DNA from: Streptomyces sp. NBC_01264
GTDB taxonomy: Bacteria; Actinomycetota; Actinomycetes; Streptomycetales; Streptomycetaceae
Direction: 5' to 3'
DNA: 64,000 nucleotides
Assembly: GCF_026340675.1 (NCBI RefSeq)
Contig: NZ_JAPEOX010000001.1
Span: 4,960,001-5,024,000 of the forward strand
Program-made: the position numbers and the translations under genes
Notes under the pieces: model-generated
What the model was told of the DNA's origin: nothing
The model's input: only the letters and a program-made list of their open reading frames with translations
Databases searched by the model: none
Shown here: piece after piece, positions 9,177 to 16,986 of the stretch
Position numbering within the stretch: position 1 is the first letter of the stretch
Layout: each line of letters opens with the position of its first letter

Positions 9177-9878
9177 TTGGACGAAGCCACACCCGGCGGC
9201 CGCAGCGACCGGGAACTCCTGTCGCTGCACGCCGCCGGAGACCCGAATGCCTTCGGTGAGCTCGTGCGCAGGCACCGGGACCGGCTGTGGGCCGTGGCCC
9301 TGCGCACCCTCGGCGACCGGGAGGAAGCCGCCGACGCCGTGCAGGACGCCCTCGTCTCCGCCTACCGGGCCGCCCACACCTTCCGCGGCGAATCCGCCGT
9401 CACGACCTGGCTGCACCGCATCACCGTGAACGCCTGCCTGGACCGGGCCCGCAAGGCGGCCTCCCGCAGGACCTCCCCGATCGACGACACGGACCGCCTG
9501 GAGCGCCTTCTGGAGCCCCACGAGTCCGCCGAGGCACCCGCGGAGCGCCAGGACCTCCACCGGCAGCTACTGGCCGCCCTGAGCACCCTCCCGGCCGATC
9601 AGCGGGCCGCTCTGGTCCTCGTCGACATGCAGGGCTACCCCGTCGCCGAGGCCGCCGCCGTCCTCGACGTCCCCGTCGGCACCGTGAAGAGCCGCTGCGC
9701 CCGCGGCAGGGCGAAACTCGTCCCGCTCCTCACTCATCTGCGCACGCATACCGGGGATAACACCGATACCGAGCGGGGAAGGAACCGGACACCGGGGACA
9801 ACCGTCCCACCGGCGGCAGACCGCGGGGACCGGACCCCGGATCCCAAAGCAGTGAAGGGCGGAGGTGGACGAGCGTGA
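9177..9878 (+). CDS. sigM: ECF RNA polymerase sigma factor, SigM family
   Basis: Group IV sigma factor of 233 residues. Region 2 is clear (LVRRHRDRLWAVALRTLGDR, then DAVQDALVSAYRAAHTF) and region 4 carries the HTH (LSTLPADQRAALVLVDMQGY, then VPVGTVKSRCARGRAKL). The start is TTG at 9177 behind a strong GGGGAGGGG ribosome site. The stop overlaps the start of the anti-sigma gene by 4 nt (GTGA), so the two are coupled. Position between the MviN-type genes and trxB is as for sigM (Rv3911) of M. tuberculosis. Note that the S. coelicolor gene usually called sigM/rsmA is another locus. The last 50 residues are a disordered tail. Confidence 0.9.
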   Translation: MDEATPGGRSDRELLSLHAAGDPNAFGELVRRHRDRLWAVALRTLGDREEAADAVQDALVSAYRAAHTFRGESAVTTWLHRITVNACLDRARKAASRRTSPIDDTDRLERLLEPHESAEAPAERQDLHRQLLAALSTLPADQRAALVLVDMQGYPVAEAAAVLDVPVGTVKSRCARGRAKLVPLLTHLRTHTGDNTDTERGRNRTPGTTVPPAADRGDRTPDPKAVKGGGGRA

Positions 9879-10843
9879 ATCCCCCAACCGGCGCGACCGG
9901 CACGATCGGGCACCCCGACGTCTCGGAGATCTCCGAGCTGGCGGAAGGCCTCCTCTCCCCGTCCCGCACGGCGGAGGTGCGCAGCCATCTCGGCGGCTGC
10001 CCCCTGTGCGCGGACGTCCGTGCCTCCCTCGAGGAGATCCGGGCCCTGCTCGGCACCCTCCCCGGTCCCGCCCGGATGCCCGTCGACATCGCCGGCCGGA
10101 TCGACGCGGCCCTCGCCGCCGAAGCGCTCCTCGACGCCACCACCCCGCACGGGGAGCCCGGACCCACCGAACCCGCCGGACCGGCCGGACCGGCCCGGGC
10201 CGCCGACGGGGGCCCCGGCCCCGATGTTTCACGTGAAACCGCCCCCGACCCCCTCGGTCCCGGCGGAGCCCTGCGGCCCTCCGGTCACCCGACCGGCCCA
10301 ACCGGCCCCGGGCGCCGTCGCGCACGCCGCCGGATCGCTCTCGCGGGCGGACTGCTCGCAGCGTGCGCCGCCGGAGCCCTGGTGTTCGGTCTGACGTCAG
10401 GCGACCGCACCGGGCAGGACTCCCTGCTGAGCGACACATCCACCGCACGGTCCAGGTCCGGCTCGCCCGAGTACACGGCGCAGGGGCTCCCCGGCACGGT
10501 GCGCGACCTTCTCGCGTCCTCCGCCCGGGGAGACAAGGCGGCGGGGGAGCGGAACAACACCTTCGGAGTGGAGAACAGCCCCGCGTCCGAACCGAGCGCC
10601 GCCCCGGCCGACGGCAGGGATCCCGGGGCACCCGCCTGCGTCCTGCAGGCCACCGGCCGCACCGAGACCCCGCTGGGCTTCGAGTCCGGCACCTACGAGG
10701 GCAAGGACGTCTTCCTCGTCGTCCTGCCCCACCCCGGGAACCCCGCCTCCGTGGACGCCTATCTCATCGGCTCCGCCTGCGCCACCGACCCCTCGGCCGA
10801 TCCCGGAAAGCCCCTGCTCACCAGCACCTATCCCAGGAGCTGA
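9875..10843 (+). CDS. Zinc-finger anti-sigma factor, membrane-spanning
   Basis: Probable anti-sigma factor for the upstream ECF sigma factor, 322 residues. The N-terminal domain has a ZAS-like motif, H-x3-C-x2-C in HLGGCPLCADVR (about residues 34-46). A Pro/Gly-rich linker of about 60 residues, one membrane helix (RIALAGGLLAACAAGALVFG, about 151-170) and an outside domain with one Cys pair follow. The linker contains a perfect parS site read as PDVSRETAP at about residues 116-124. The GTG start overlaps the sigM stop, so translation is coupled. Equivalent in place to mycobacterial RsmM (Rv3912). Confidence 0.86.
   Translation: MNPPTGATGTIGHPDVSEISELAEGLLSPSRTAEVRSHLGGCPLCADVRASLEEIRALLGTLPGPARMPVDIAGRIDAALAAEALLDATTPHGEPGPTEPAGPAGPARAADGGPGPDVSRETAPDPLGPGGALRPSGHPTGPTGPGRRRARRRIALAGGLLAACAAGALVFGLTSGDRTGQDSLLSDTSTARSRSGSPEYTAQGLPGTVRDLLASSARGDKAAGERNNTFGVENSPASEPSAAPADGRDPGAPACVLQATGRTETPLGFESGTYEGKDVFLVVLPHPGNPASVDAYLIGSACATDPSADPGKPLLTSTYPRS
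10226..10239. promoter_or_regulatory. parS site (ParB binding)
   Basis: Perfect GTTTCACGTGAAAC palindrome inside the anti-sigma factor gene, in codons for its disordered linker (DVSRET). Confidence 0.95.
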
Positions 10844-10871
10844 CAGACCCGGAAGGCCGGGGGGACAACTC

Positions 10872-10898
10872 GGGAATGCAGGCGCCGTAGGATCCGTT
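10872..10898 (+). promoter_or_regulatory. SigR-type promoter of trxBA
   Basis: GGGAAT at 10872-10877, an 18-bp spacer, then GTT at 10896-10898. This fits the Streptomyces sigma-R consensus (GGGAAT-N18-GTT) exactly. It lies 70 bp before the trxB start. In S. coelicolor trxBA is a known SigR target under disulfide stress. Confidence 0.88.
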
Positions 10899-10968
10899 GG
10901 GTGGGGTGAGAGTCCACACCGGCCCCCCGGTAGGCAGCAGGCAGTCCGCAGAGACGAGGAATCAACCC

Positions 10969-11928
10969 GTGAGCGACGTACGAAACGTGATCATCATCGG
11001 CTCCGGGCCGGCCGGTTACACGGCCGCCCTGTACACCGCACGCGCTTCGCTCAAGCCCCTGGTCTTCGAAGGCGCCGTCACCGCCGGTGGCGCGCTGATG
11101 AACACCACCGAGGTGGAGAACTTCCCCGGCTTCCAGGACGGCATCATGGGGCCGGACCTCATGGACAACATGCGCGGCCAGGCCGAGCGCTTCGGCGCCG
11201 AGCTGATCCCCGACGACGTCGTGGCCGTGGACCTCACCGGCGAGATCAAGACCGTCACCGACACCGCCGGCACCGTGCACCGCGCCAAGGCCGTGATCGT
11301 GACCACCGGCTCCCAGCACCGCAAACTCGGCCTGCCCAACGAGGACGCCCTCTCCGGCCGCGGCGTCTCCTGGTGCGCGACCTGCGACGGATTCTTCTTC
11401 AAGGACCACGACATCGCCGTGATCGGCGGCGGCGACACCGCGATCGAGGAAGCCACCTTCCTCTCCCGGTTCGCCAAGTCCGTCACGATCGTCCACCGCC
11501 GCGACTCGCTGCGCGCCTCCAAGGCCATGCAGGACCGCGCCTTCGCCGACCCGAAGATCTCGTTCGCCTGGGACAGCGAGGTCGCGGAGATCCACGGCGA
11601 GCAGAAGCTCACGGGTCTCACCCTGCGCAACACCAAGACCGGTGAGACCTCCGCGCTGCCCGTGACCGGGCTCTTCATCGCCGTCGGCCACGACCCGCGC
11701 ACCGAGCTGTTCAAGGACCAGCTCGACCTCGACGCCGAGGGCTACCTCAGGGTCGACGCCCCCTCCACCCGCACCAGCCTCACCGGTGTGTTCGGCGCGG
11801 GCGACGTGGTCGACCACACCTACCGTCAGGCCATCACCGCCGCGGGCACGGGTTGCTCCGCGGCCCTCGACGCCGAGCGCTTCCTCGCCGCCCTCGCGGA
11901 CGCCGAGAAGGCGCACGCAGCGGTCTGA
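10969..11928 (+). CDS. trxB: Thioredoxin reductase
   Basis: FAD- and NADPH-dependent reductase of thioredoxin, 319 residues, cytoplasmic. The FAD-binding GxGxxG is at the N-terminus ([12 protein letters not shown]), the redox pair is C136-A-T-C139 in WCATCDG, the NADPH-binding motif is [12 protein letters not shown], and the second FAD motif is [17 protein letters not shown] chose GTG at 10969 because a GACGAGGA ribosome site precedes it and the FAD motif begins shortly after. trxA follows 53 bp later, forming an operon from the SigR-type promoter. Confidence 0.95.
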   Translation: MSDVRNVIIIGSGPAGYTAALYTARASLKPLVFEGAVTAGGALMNTTEVENFPGFQDGIMGPDLMDNMRGQAERFGAELIPDDVVAVDLTGEIKTVTDTAGTVHRAKAVIVTTGSQHRKLGLPNEDALSGRGVSWCATCDGFFFKDHDIAVIGGGDTAIEEATFLSRFAKSVTIVHRRDSLRASKAMQDRAFADPKISFAWDSEVAEIHGEQKLTGLTLRNTKTGETSALPVTGLFIAVGHDPRTELFKDQLDLDAEGYLRVDAPSTRTSLTGVFGAGDVVDHTYRQAITAAGTGCSAALDAERFLAALADAEKAHAAV

Positions 11929-11981
11929 CACCCTCAAGCAGCACCACACCCCACTCCCCGCAGGAAAAGAAGGAGGCCGCT

Positions 11982-12320
11982 GTGGCCGGCACCCTCAAGA
12001 CCGTCACCGACGCAAGCTTCGATGACGACGTCCTCAAGAGCACCAAGCCCGTCCTGGTGGACTTCTGGGCCGCCTGGTGCGGTCCGTGCCGCCAGATCGC
12101 CCCCTCCCTCGAGGCCATCGCCGCCGAATACGGCGACGAGATCGAGATCGTCAAGCTCAACATCGACGAGAACCCGGAGACGGCGGCCAAGTACGGCGTC
12201 ATGTCCATCCCGACCCTGAACGTCTACCAGGGCGGCGATGTCGTCAAGACGATCGTCGGCGCCAAGCCGAAGGCCGCCATCCTCCGCGACCTCGACGGCT
12301 TCGTCACCATCAAGGGCTGA
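11982..12320 (+). CDS. trxA: Thioredoxin
   Basis: Small disulfide reductase of 112 residues. The active site is C33-G-P-C36 in FWAAWCGPCRQI, and the conserved cis-Pro loop is MSIPTLNVY. Start GTG at 11982 with AAGGAGG eight bases upstream. It is the second gene of trxBA, supplies electrons for ribonucleotide reductase, methionine sulfoxide reductase and protein repair, and should be induced with trxB by SigR. A strong terminator follows. Confidence 0.95.
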   Translation: MAGTLKTVTDASFDDDVLKSTKPVLVDFWAAWCGPCRQIAPSLEAIAAEYGDEIEIVKLNIDENPETAAKYGVMSIPTLNVYQGGDVVKTIVGAKPKAAILRDLDGFVTIKG

Positions 12321-12356
12321 CGCACCCGCGTCCGGCAACGGACGCCCTCGCGTGAC

Positions 12357-12390
12357 AACGGGGCCGCCCCCAGCCAGGGGCGGCCCCGTT
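12357..12390 (+). terminator. Terminator after trxA
   Basis: Perfect 14-bp inverted repeat AACGGGGCCGCCCC with a 6-base loop, 36 bp after the trxA stop, between convergent trxA and the GNAT gene. It lacks a real T-run, as usual in Streptomyces, and may work in both directions. Confidence 0.75.
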
Positions 12391-12429
12391 CGCATGCCCG
12401 GCCGGTCCGGAACAGGACCGCTCCCCGTC

Positions 12430-13047
12430 TCACAGCGGACGCAGCGCCGGCTCCTTCCGGGCCGCACCCAGCAACCGGTCCAGCGCCAGTTCCACGTCTT
12501 CCTTCCACGACAGCGTGGACCGCAGCTCCAGCCGCAGCCGGGGACGCGTCGGATGCGGGCGTACCGTCTTGAAGCCCACGGCCAGCAGATGGTCAGCCGG
12601 CAGCAGACAGGCCGGACCGTCCCACCGGGCGTCACCGAACGCCTCGATCGCCCGGAACCCCCTGCGCAGCAGATCCTTCGCCACCGTCTGGACCATCACC
12701 CGCCCCAGCCCCTGCCCCTGATACCCCGGCATGATCCACGAGGTGATGAGCAGTACGGCATCCGGGGACGCCGGGCTGGTCGGGAACGCGGTCGCACGCG
12801 GCACGTATGCCGGCGGCGCGTACAGAACGAACCCCACGGGAACCTCGTCCACGTAGACCACCCGGCCGCACGAGCCCCACTCCAGGAGGACGGCGGAGAT
12901 CCACGCCTCCTTCTCCTCAGCAGGGTTCCCCGCCTTCACGGCGGCCTCACCGCTGACGGGGTCCAGCTCCCAGAAGACACAGGACCGGCAACGCCGGGGC
13001 AGGTCTTGAAGGTTGTCCAGCGTGAGCGGTACCAGCCGACGACCCAT
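12430..13047 (-). CDS. GNAT family N-acetyltransferase
   Basis: Protein of 205 residues. It has the GNAT acetyl-CoA motif (ITSWIMPGYQGQGLGRVMVQ, about residues 105-124) and the preceding beta strands (VVYVDEVPVGFVLYAPP). A Cys pair near the N-terminus (PRRCRSCVFWELDPVSG) is a streptomycete feature of this subfamily and may bind metal or be redox active; that is inference. The acceptor substrate is unknown. It lies just downstream of parB on the same strand, where streptomycetes keep this gene. Start ATG at 13047. A near-consensus DnaA box (GTATCCACA, 13057-13065) sits just before it. Confidence 0.85.
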   Translation of the reverse strand: MGRRLVPLTLDNLQDLPRRCRSCVFWELDPVSGEAAVKAGNPAEEKEAWISAVLLEWGSCGRVVYVDEVPVGFVLYAPPAYVPRATAFPTSPASPDAVLLITSWIMPGYQGQGLGRVMVQTVAKDLLRRGFRAIEAFGDARWDGPACLLPADHLLAVGFKTVRPHPTRPRLRLELRSTLSWKEDVELALDRLLGAARKEPALRPL

Positions 13048-13097
13048 GACCGCATCGTATCCACAGCTCGAATCACCCGAAACCGCGACAAGGCAAA

Positions 13098-13137
13098 GGG
13101 GCGGGCCGCACCGGCTCACACCGGCACGACCCGCCCC
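13098..13137 (-). terminator. Probable terminator after parB
   Basis: Stem GGGGCGGG/CCCGCCCC with an inner CCGG..CCGG hairpin, 12 bp after the parB stop and before the GNAT gene. One mismatch in the stem; no T-run. Confidence 0.5.
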
Positions 13138-13148
13138 CAGACTGTGGG

Positions 13149-14243
13149 TTACTCCCCGGCAGCGCCCTGGTCCAGCACCCGGCCCTCGCCCGGCGCCAGG
13201 GTCCCCAGAATCCGCTCCAGGTCCTCCATCGATGCGAACTCGACGGTGATCTTGCCCTTCTTCTGGCCCAGATCGACCTTCACCCGCGTCTCGAACCGGT
13301 CCGACAACCGCGTCGCGAGCTCGTTGAGCGCGGGCGCGACCCGGGCACCCGCTCGCGGACCCTTCGGCTTCACCGCACTCGGCGACTCCGCACCCAGCAG
13401 CGCCACGATCTCCTCGACCGCACGCACCGACAGCCCCTCGGCCACGATCCGGTGCGCCAGACGGTCCTGCTCCTCGGAGTTGTCCACCGACAGCAGCGCC
13501 CGCGCGTGCCCCGCCGAGAGCACACCCGCCGCCACCCGCCGCTGCACGGGCGGGGAGAGCTTCAGCAGACGCAGCGTGTTCGACACCTGCGGACGGGAAC
13601 GCCCGATCCGGTCCGCCAGCTGATCGTGCGTGCAGTTGAAGTCATGGAGCAGCTGGTCGTACGCGGCCGCCTCCTCCAGGGGATTCAGCTGCGCCCGGTG
13701 CAGGTTCTCCAGGAGCGCGTCCAGCAGCAGCTTCTCGTCGTCCGTGGCCCGGATGATCGCCGGAATACGGTCCAGGCCGGCCTCCCGGCACGCCCGCCAG
13801 CGCCGCTCGCCCATGATCAGCTCGTAGCGGCCCGGTCCGGACTGGCGCACCACGACCGGCTGGAGCAGACCCACCTCCTGGATGGAGGTCACCAGCTCGG
13901 CCAGCGCGTCCTCGTCGAACACCTCGCGCGGCTGCCGCGGGTTCGGCGTGATGGAGTCCATCGGGAGTTCCGCGAACGTGGCCCCCGCCACCTCGCCCGC
14001 CTGCGGAGCGGCAACCGGCTCCGGCACGCTCACGAGCGCGGACACCGGCGATGTTTCACGTGAAACATCGGCCTGCGCCAGCGAAGCCAGCTTCGCCGCG
14101 GCGACGCCCCGCTCCGACGGCAGCACCGGCACCGCCGACGGAGACGTCGACCCGGAACCGATCACCGGCGGCACCTTCTCCTGGGGAGCCGCGGGAATCA
14201 GCGCGCCGAGCCCCCGCCCCAGCCCCCTACGTCGCTCACTCAC
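13149..14243 (-). CDS. parB: Chromosome segregation protein ParB
   Basis: CTP-dependent DNA-sliding clamp of 364 residues that loads at parS and builds the segregation complex near oriC. It has the conserved N-terminus ([14 protein letters not shown]), a disordered linker, box I ([20 protein letters not shown]), the CTP-binding [13 protein letters not shown] motif, the HTH region ([17 protein letters not shown]) and the C-terminal dimerisation domain. The start is GTG at 14243, which overlaps the parA stop by 4 nt. The linker region itself encodes a perfect parS (ADVSRETSP). A DnaA-box-like TTGTCCACC lies at 13480-13488 in the coding region. Confidence 0.96.
   Translation of the reverse strand: MSERRRGLGRGLGALIPAAPQEKVPPVIGSGSTSPSAVPVLPSERGVAAAKLASLAQADVSRETSPVSALVSVPEPVAAPQAGEVAGATFAELPMDSITPNPRQPREVFDEDALAELVTSIQEVGLLQPVVVRQSGPGRYELIMGERRWRACREAGLDRIPAIIRATDDEKLLLDALLENLHRAQLNPLEEAAAYDQLLHDFNCTHDQLADRIGRSRPQVSNTLRLLKLSPPVQRRVAAGVLSAGHARALLSVDNSEEQDRLAHRIVAEGLSVRAVEEIVALLGAESPSAVKPKGPRAGARVAPALNELATRLSDRFETRVKVDLGQKKGKITVEFASMEDLERILGTLAPGEGRVLDQGAAGE
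14053..14066. promoter_or_regulatory. parS site (ParB binding)
   Basis: Perfect GTTTCACGTGAAAC inside parB, in the codons for its N-terminal disordered linker, read as DVSRET. Confidence 0.95.
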
Positions 14244-15331
14244 TGGATCCCCTCCGCCATGCTCTGCGTGTTGTTCATGCCCGCACCCTGATGGGGGTGC
14301 TGGGGGTCGTACTGGAATCCGGCCCCGCGCAGCGCGATCTCCCGCGCTGCCTCCAGATAGGAGAGGGAACCGCTGGAACCCGGGTCGTACGTCAGCACCG
14401 TCTGACCGTAGCTCGGAGCCTCCGAGATGCGGACCGACCGCGGGATGCTCGTGCGCAGCACCTCCTTGCCGAAGTGAGTGCGCACCTCCTCCGCCACCTG
14501 CGAGGCCAGCCGGGTCCTGCCGTCGTACATCGTCAGCAGGATCGTGGACACGTGCAGCGTCGGGTTCAGGTGGGCCCGCACCAGGTCCACGTTGCGCAGC
14601 AGCTGACCCAGCCCCTCCAGCGCGTAGTACTCGCACTGGATCGGGATCAGCACCTCCGCGCCCGCGACCAGGGCATTCACCGTGAGCAGGCCCAGCGAGG
14701 GCGGGCAGTCGATCAGGATGTAGTCCAGCGGCTGCTCGTACGCCTGGATGGCCCGCTGGAGACGGCTCTCCCGTGCGACCAGGGACACCAGCTCGATCTC
14801 GGCACCCGCCAGGTCGATCGTGGCCGGCGCACAGAAGAGCCCCTCCACGTCGGCCACCGGCTGGACGACCTCCATCAGCGGGCGGCTGTCGACCAGCACG
14901 TCATAGATGGACGGCACGTCCGCGTGGTGGTCGATGCCCAGCGCCGTGGAGGCATTGCCCTGCGGGTCGAGGTCGACCACCAGGACCCGCGCACCGTGCA
15001 GGGCCAGGGATGCGGCCAGGTTCACGGTCGACGTGGTCTTGCCCACGCCGCCCTTCTGGTTGGCCACCACCATGATCCGGGTCTTCGGGGGCCTGGGCAG
15101 GCCCTCACCCGCACGCCCCAGGGCCTCGACCGCGATCTGGGCGGCCCGGCCGATGGGCGTGTCTTCGTTGTCCACTAGGGGCGGGGCCGATGTTTCACGT
15201 GAAACATCGGCGCCCGGGGATTCAGAACGGGGACCGGGGACCGGATCGGCCATCGGCCCCGCAAGGTTGGCGTCTGACCGCACGGTGTCACTCTCCTCGG
15301 CATCAGGCTCGCGATGAACAGAGCCTGCCAT
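14240..15331 (-). CDS. parA: Chromosome partitioning ATPase ParA
   Basis: Walker-type ATPase that positions ParB-parS complexes, and in Streptomyces organises segregation in sporulating aerial hyphae. The deviant Walker A motif is [10 protein letters not shown] (about residues 113-122), followed by [12 protein letters not shown] and [13 protein letters not shown] chose ATG at 15331 (363 residues, [10 protein letters not shown]), which fits other streptomycete ParA proteins. The frame stays open to a GTG at 15493 that overlaps a parS; TTG at 15394 has a purine-rich GAAGGGGGGACGGAG before it and is a serious alternative. The N-terminal extension contains a parS read as ADVSRETS. Confidence 0.93.
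   Translation of the reverse strand: MAGSVHREPDAEESDTVRSDANLAGPMADPVPGPRSESPGADVSRETSAPPLVDNEDTPIGRAAQIAVEALGRAGEGLPRPPKTRIMVVANQKGGVGKTTSTVNLAASLALHGARVLVVDLDPQGNASTALGIDHHADVPSIYDVLVDSRPLMEVVQPVADVEGLFCAPATIDLAGAEIELVSLVARESRLQRAIQAYEQPLDYILIDCPPSLGLLTVNALVAGAEVLIPIQCEYYALEGLGQLLRNVDLVRAHLNPTLHVSTILLTMYDGRTRLASQVAEEVRTHFGKEVLRTSIPRSVRISEAPSYGQTVLTYDPGSSGSLSYLEAAREIALRGAGFQYDPQHPHQGAGMNNTQSMAEGIQ
15192..15205. promoter_or_regulatory. parS site (ParB binding)
   Basis: Perfect GTTTCACGTGAAAC inside the 5' part of parA, read as DVSRET in the poorly conserved N-terminal extension. Confidence 0.95.
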
Positions 15332-15367
15332 GTCACCGGGGTGGCGAACCAGCGGGGCCCGTACTCC

Positions 15368-15394
15368 TGTGGATGAATCCACCGATGTGGACAA
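15368..15394. promoter_or_regulatory. Two DnaA boxes upstream of parA
   Basis: TGTGGATGA at 15368-15376 and TGTGGACAA at 15386-15394. The second is a perfect complement of TTGTCCACA. They lie 37-63 bp upstream of the chosen parA start, where the parAB promoter would be. A third box-like TTGTCCACT is in parA at 15168-15176. Confidence 0.6.
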
Positions 15395-15477
15395 CTCCGT
15401 CCCCCCTTCACCCTTGAGGAGACGGGGGGACGTAGCCGCACGACCGCGGCTGATGATTCCGTGCAGCAGAGAGCGAC

Positions 15478-15491
15478 GTTTCACGTGAAAC
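15478..15491. promoter_or_regulatory. parS site (ParB binding)
   Basis: Perfect GTTTCACGTGAAAC in the parA-rsmG intergenic region, about 150 bp upstream of the chosen parA start. ParB bound here could affect parAB transcription. Confidence 0.95.
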
Positions 15492-15595
15492 ACGATGCCC
15501 GGACGGAGTCATCCGGCCGCTACGACACTCCGAAATCCATACCTATAGGGCTCAACACCCCTGAGATACGGCTGCGAGCACCGCCCGGGAGGGAC

Positions 15596-16333
15596 TCAAC
15601 GACGCCGGCGCGTACGGCTCGTACGGGCGGCCTTGGCCCGCTTCGCCGCGAACCGCACCCCGCCGGGGCTCTCCCCGACCTCGACCCGCACCACGGTGGA
15701 CAGCGGGTCCACGATCCCCTCGCCCACGTGCAGCACCGAGGTCTTCACCACACCGAGCTTGGTCAGCGCGACCTTCGCCGCCACCAGCTCCTCCTCCGCG
15801 GTGTCGCCCTTCAGCGCCAGCATCTCGCCGTACGGGCGCAGCAGGGGCACGCCCCATCCGGCGAGCCGGTCCAGCGGGGCCACCGCGCGCGCCGTCACCA
15901 CGTGCACCGGCGGGAGCTTGCCGAGGACTTCCTCGGCCCGCCCGCGCACCACCGTCACGTGGTCGAGCCCCAGCAGCTCCACGACCTCCTGGAGGAAGTT
16001 CGTGCGGCGCAGCAGTGGCTCCAACAGGGTGATCTTCAGGTCCCTGCGCACCAGGGCCAGCGGAATGCCGGGGAGACCGGCGCCCGAACCCACGTCGCAC
16101 ACGGTGACGCCTTCAGGGACCACTTCCGAGAGCACGGCACAGTTCAGCAGGTGCCTCTCCCAGAGCCGCGGCACCTCGCGCGGCCCGATCAGGCCCCGCT
16201 TGACACCCGCGTCCGCCAGCAGCTCCGCGTACCGCACAGCTTCCGGGAAATGCTCACCGAACACCGCACGCGCCTCTTCAGGTGCCGCGGGTGCTTCTTC
16301 GGGCATCGGGGGAAGCTCAGCTGCCTCCGTCAC
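15596..16333 (-). CDS. rsmG: 16S rRNA (guanine-N7) methyltransferase RsmG
   Basis: Methylates G527 (E. coli numbering) of 16S rRNA with S-adenosylmethionine; loss gives low-level streptomycin resistance and raised antibiotic production in Streptomyces. The product has 245 residues. The SAM motif is VCDVGSGAGLPGIPLALV (about 78-95), preceded by the family's RLWERHLLNC segment. The C-terminus is a basic tail (AKRAKAARTSRTRRRR). Start GTG at 16333, with GGAAGG upstream; an ATG at 16357 is possible. It lies in the conserved jag-rsmG-parA order. Confidence 0.93.
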   Translation of the reverse strand: MTEAAELPPMPEEAPAAPEEARAVFGEHFPEAVRYAELLADAGVKRGLIGPREVPRLWERHLLNCAVLSEVVPEGVTVCDVGSGAGLPGIPLALVRRDLKITLLEPLLRRTNFLQEVVELLGLDHVTVVRGRAEEVLGKLPPVHVVTARAVAPLDRLAGWGVPLLRPYGEMLALKGDTAEEELVAAKVALTKLGVVKTSVLHVGEGIVDPLSTVVRVEVGESPGGVRFAAKRAKAARTSRTRRRR

Positions 16334-16414
16334 GGGGACCGTCCTTCCGTACCGCATGGTTGTGAAAACCCGTCGTGACCGTCGTGACTGCCGTCACTGC
16401 CAGGCTGACAAAGA

Positions 16415-16445
16415 TCGGCCCCGCCTGCGAGACAGACGGGGCCGG
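16415..16445 (-). terminator. Probable terminator after jag
   Basis: Stem CGGCCCCG/CGGGGCCG with an extended CCTG/CAGA inner part, 17 bp after the jag stop. It would end the rpmH-rnpA-yidD-yidC-jag transcript. Confidence 0.55.
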
Positions 16446-16461
16446 ACACTCACGCTTCCGA

Positions 16462-16971
16462 TCAGGCCGGAAGCACGACGACGAAGCGCTGCGGCTCCTC
16501 GCCCTCGGACTCGCTCCGCAGACCGGCCGAGGCCACGGCGTCGTGGACGACCTTCCGCTCGAAGGGGGTCATCGGCTCCAGCTTCAGGGGCTCGCCGGAC
16601 GTCTTCACGTCCTCCGCGGCCTTGGCGCCGAGCGCCGTCAGCTCCTCGCGCTTCTTCGCCCGGAAGCCGCCGATGTCCAGCATCAGCCGGCTGCGGTCCC
16701 CGGTCTCGCGGTGCACCGCGAGGCGGGTCAGCTCCTGCAGAGCCTCCAGCACCTCGCCGTCGCGGCCCACGAGCTTCTGCAGGTCGCGCGCGGACTCGCT
16801 GACGATGGAGACAGAGGCGCGGTCGGCCTCGACGTCCATGTCGATGTCGCCGTCCAGGTCGGCGATGTCCAGCAGACCCTCAAGGTAATCGGCCGCGATC
16901 TCACCCTCCTGCTCGAGGCGGGTCAGGGTGTCGCCACTCTCAGCGGCGGCGGTGGTGGTGCCTTCCGTCAC
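16462..16971 (-). CDS. jag: Jag/KhpB family RNA-binding protein (KH-R3H)
   Basis: Protein of 169 residues. An acidic N-terminal stretch is followed by a KH-like domain with a GxxG loop (LQKLVGRDGEVLEALQEL, about 64-81) and a C-terminal R3H domain (PMTPFERKVVHDAVAS then RFVVVLP). In other bacteria KhpB/Jag binds RNA and affects cell elongation and division. The start is GTG at 16971. It follows yidC after 15 bp, the usual oxaA-jag pair. Confidence 0.92.
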   Translation of the reverse strand: MTEGTTTAAAESGDTLTRLEQEGEIAADYLEGLLDIADLDGDIDMDVEADRASVSIVSESARDLQKLVGRDGEVLEALQELTRLAVHRETGDRSRLMLDIGGFRAKKREELTALGAKAAEDVKTSGEPLKLEPMTPFERKVVHDAVASAGLRSESEGEEPQRFVVVLPA

Positions 16972-16986
16972 GGGAGGGACTCCTTC

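Noticed and set aside
10020..10394. MFHVK-frame reading across the parS in the anti-sigma gene as a separate small gene
   Set aside because: Shadow frame; the anti-sigma frame has the zinc motif upstream and membrane helix downstream.
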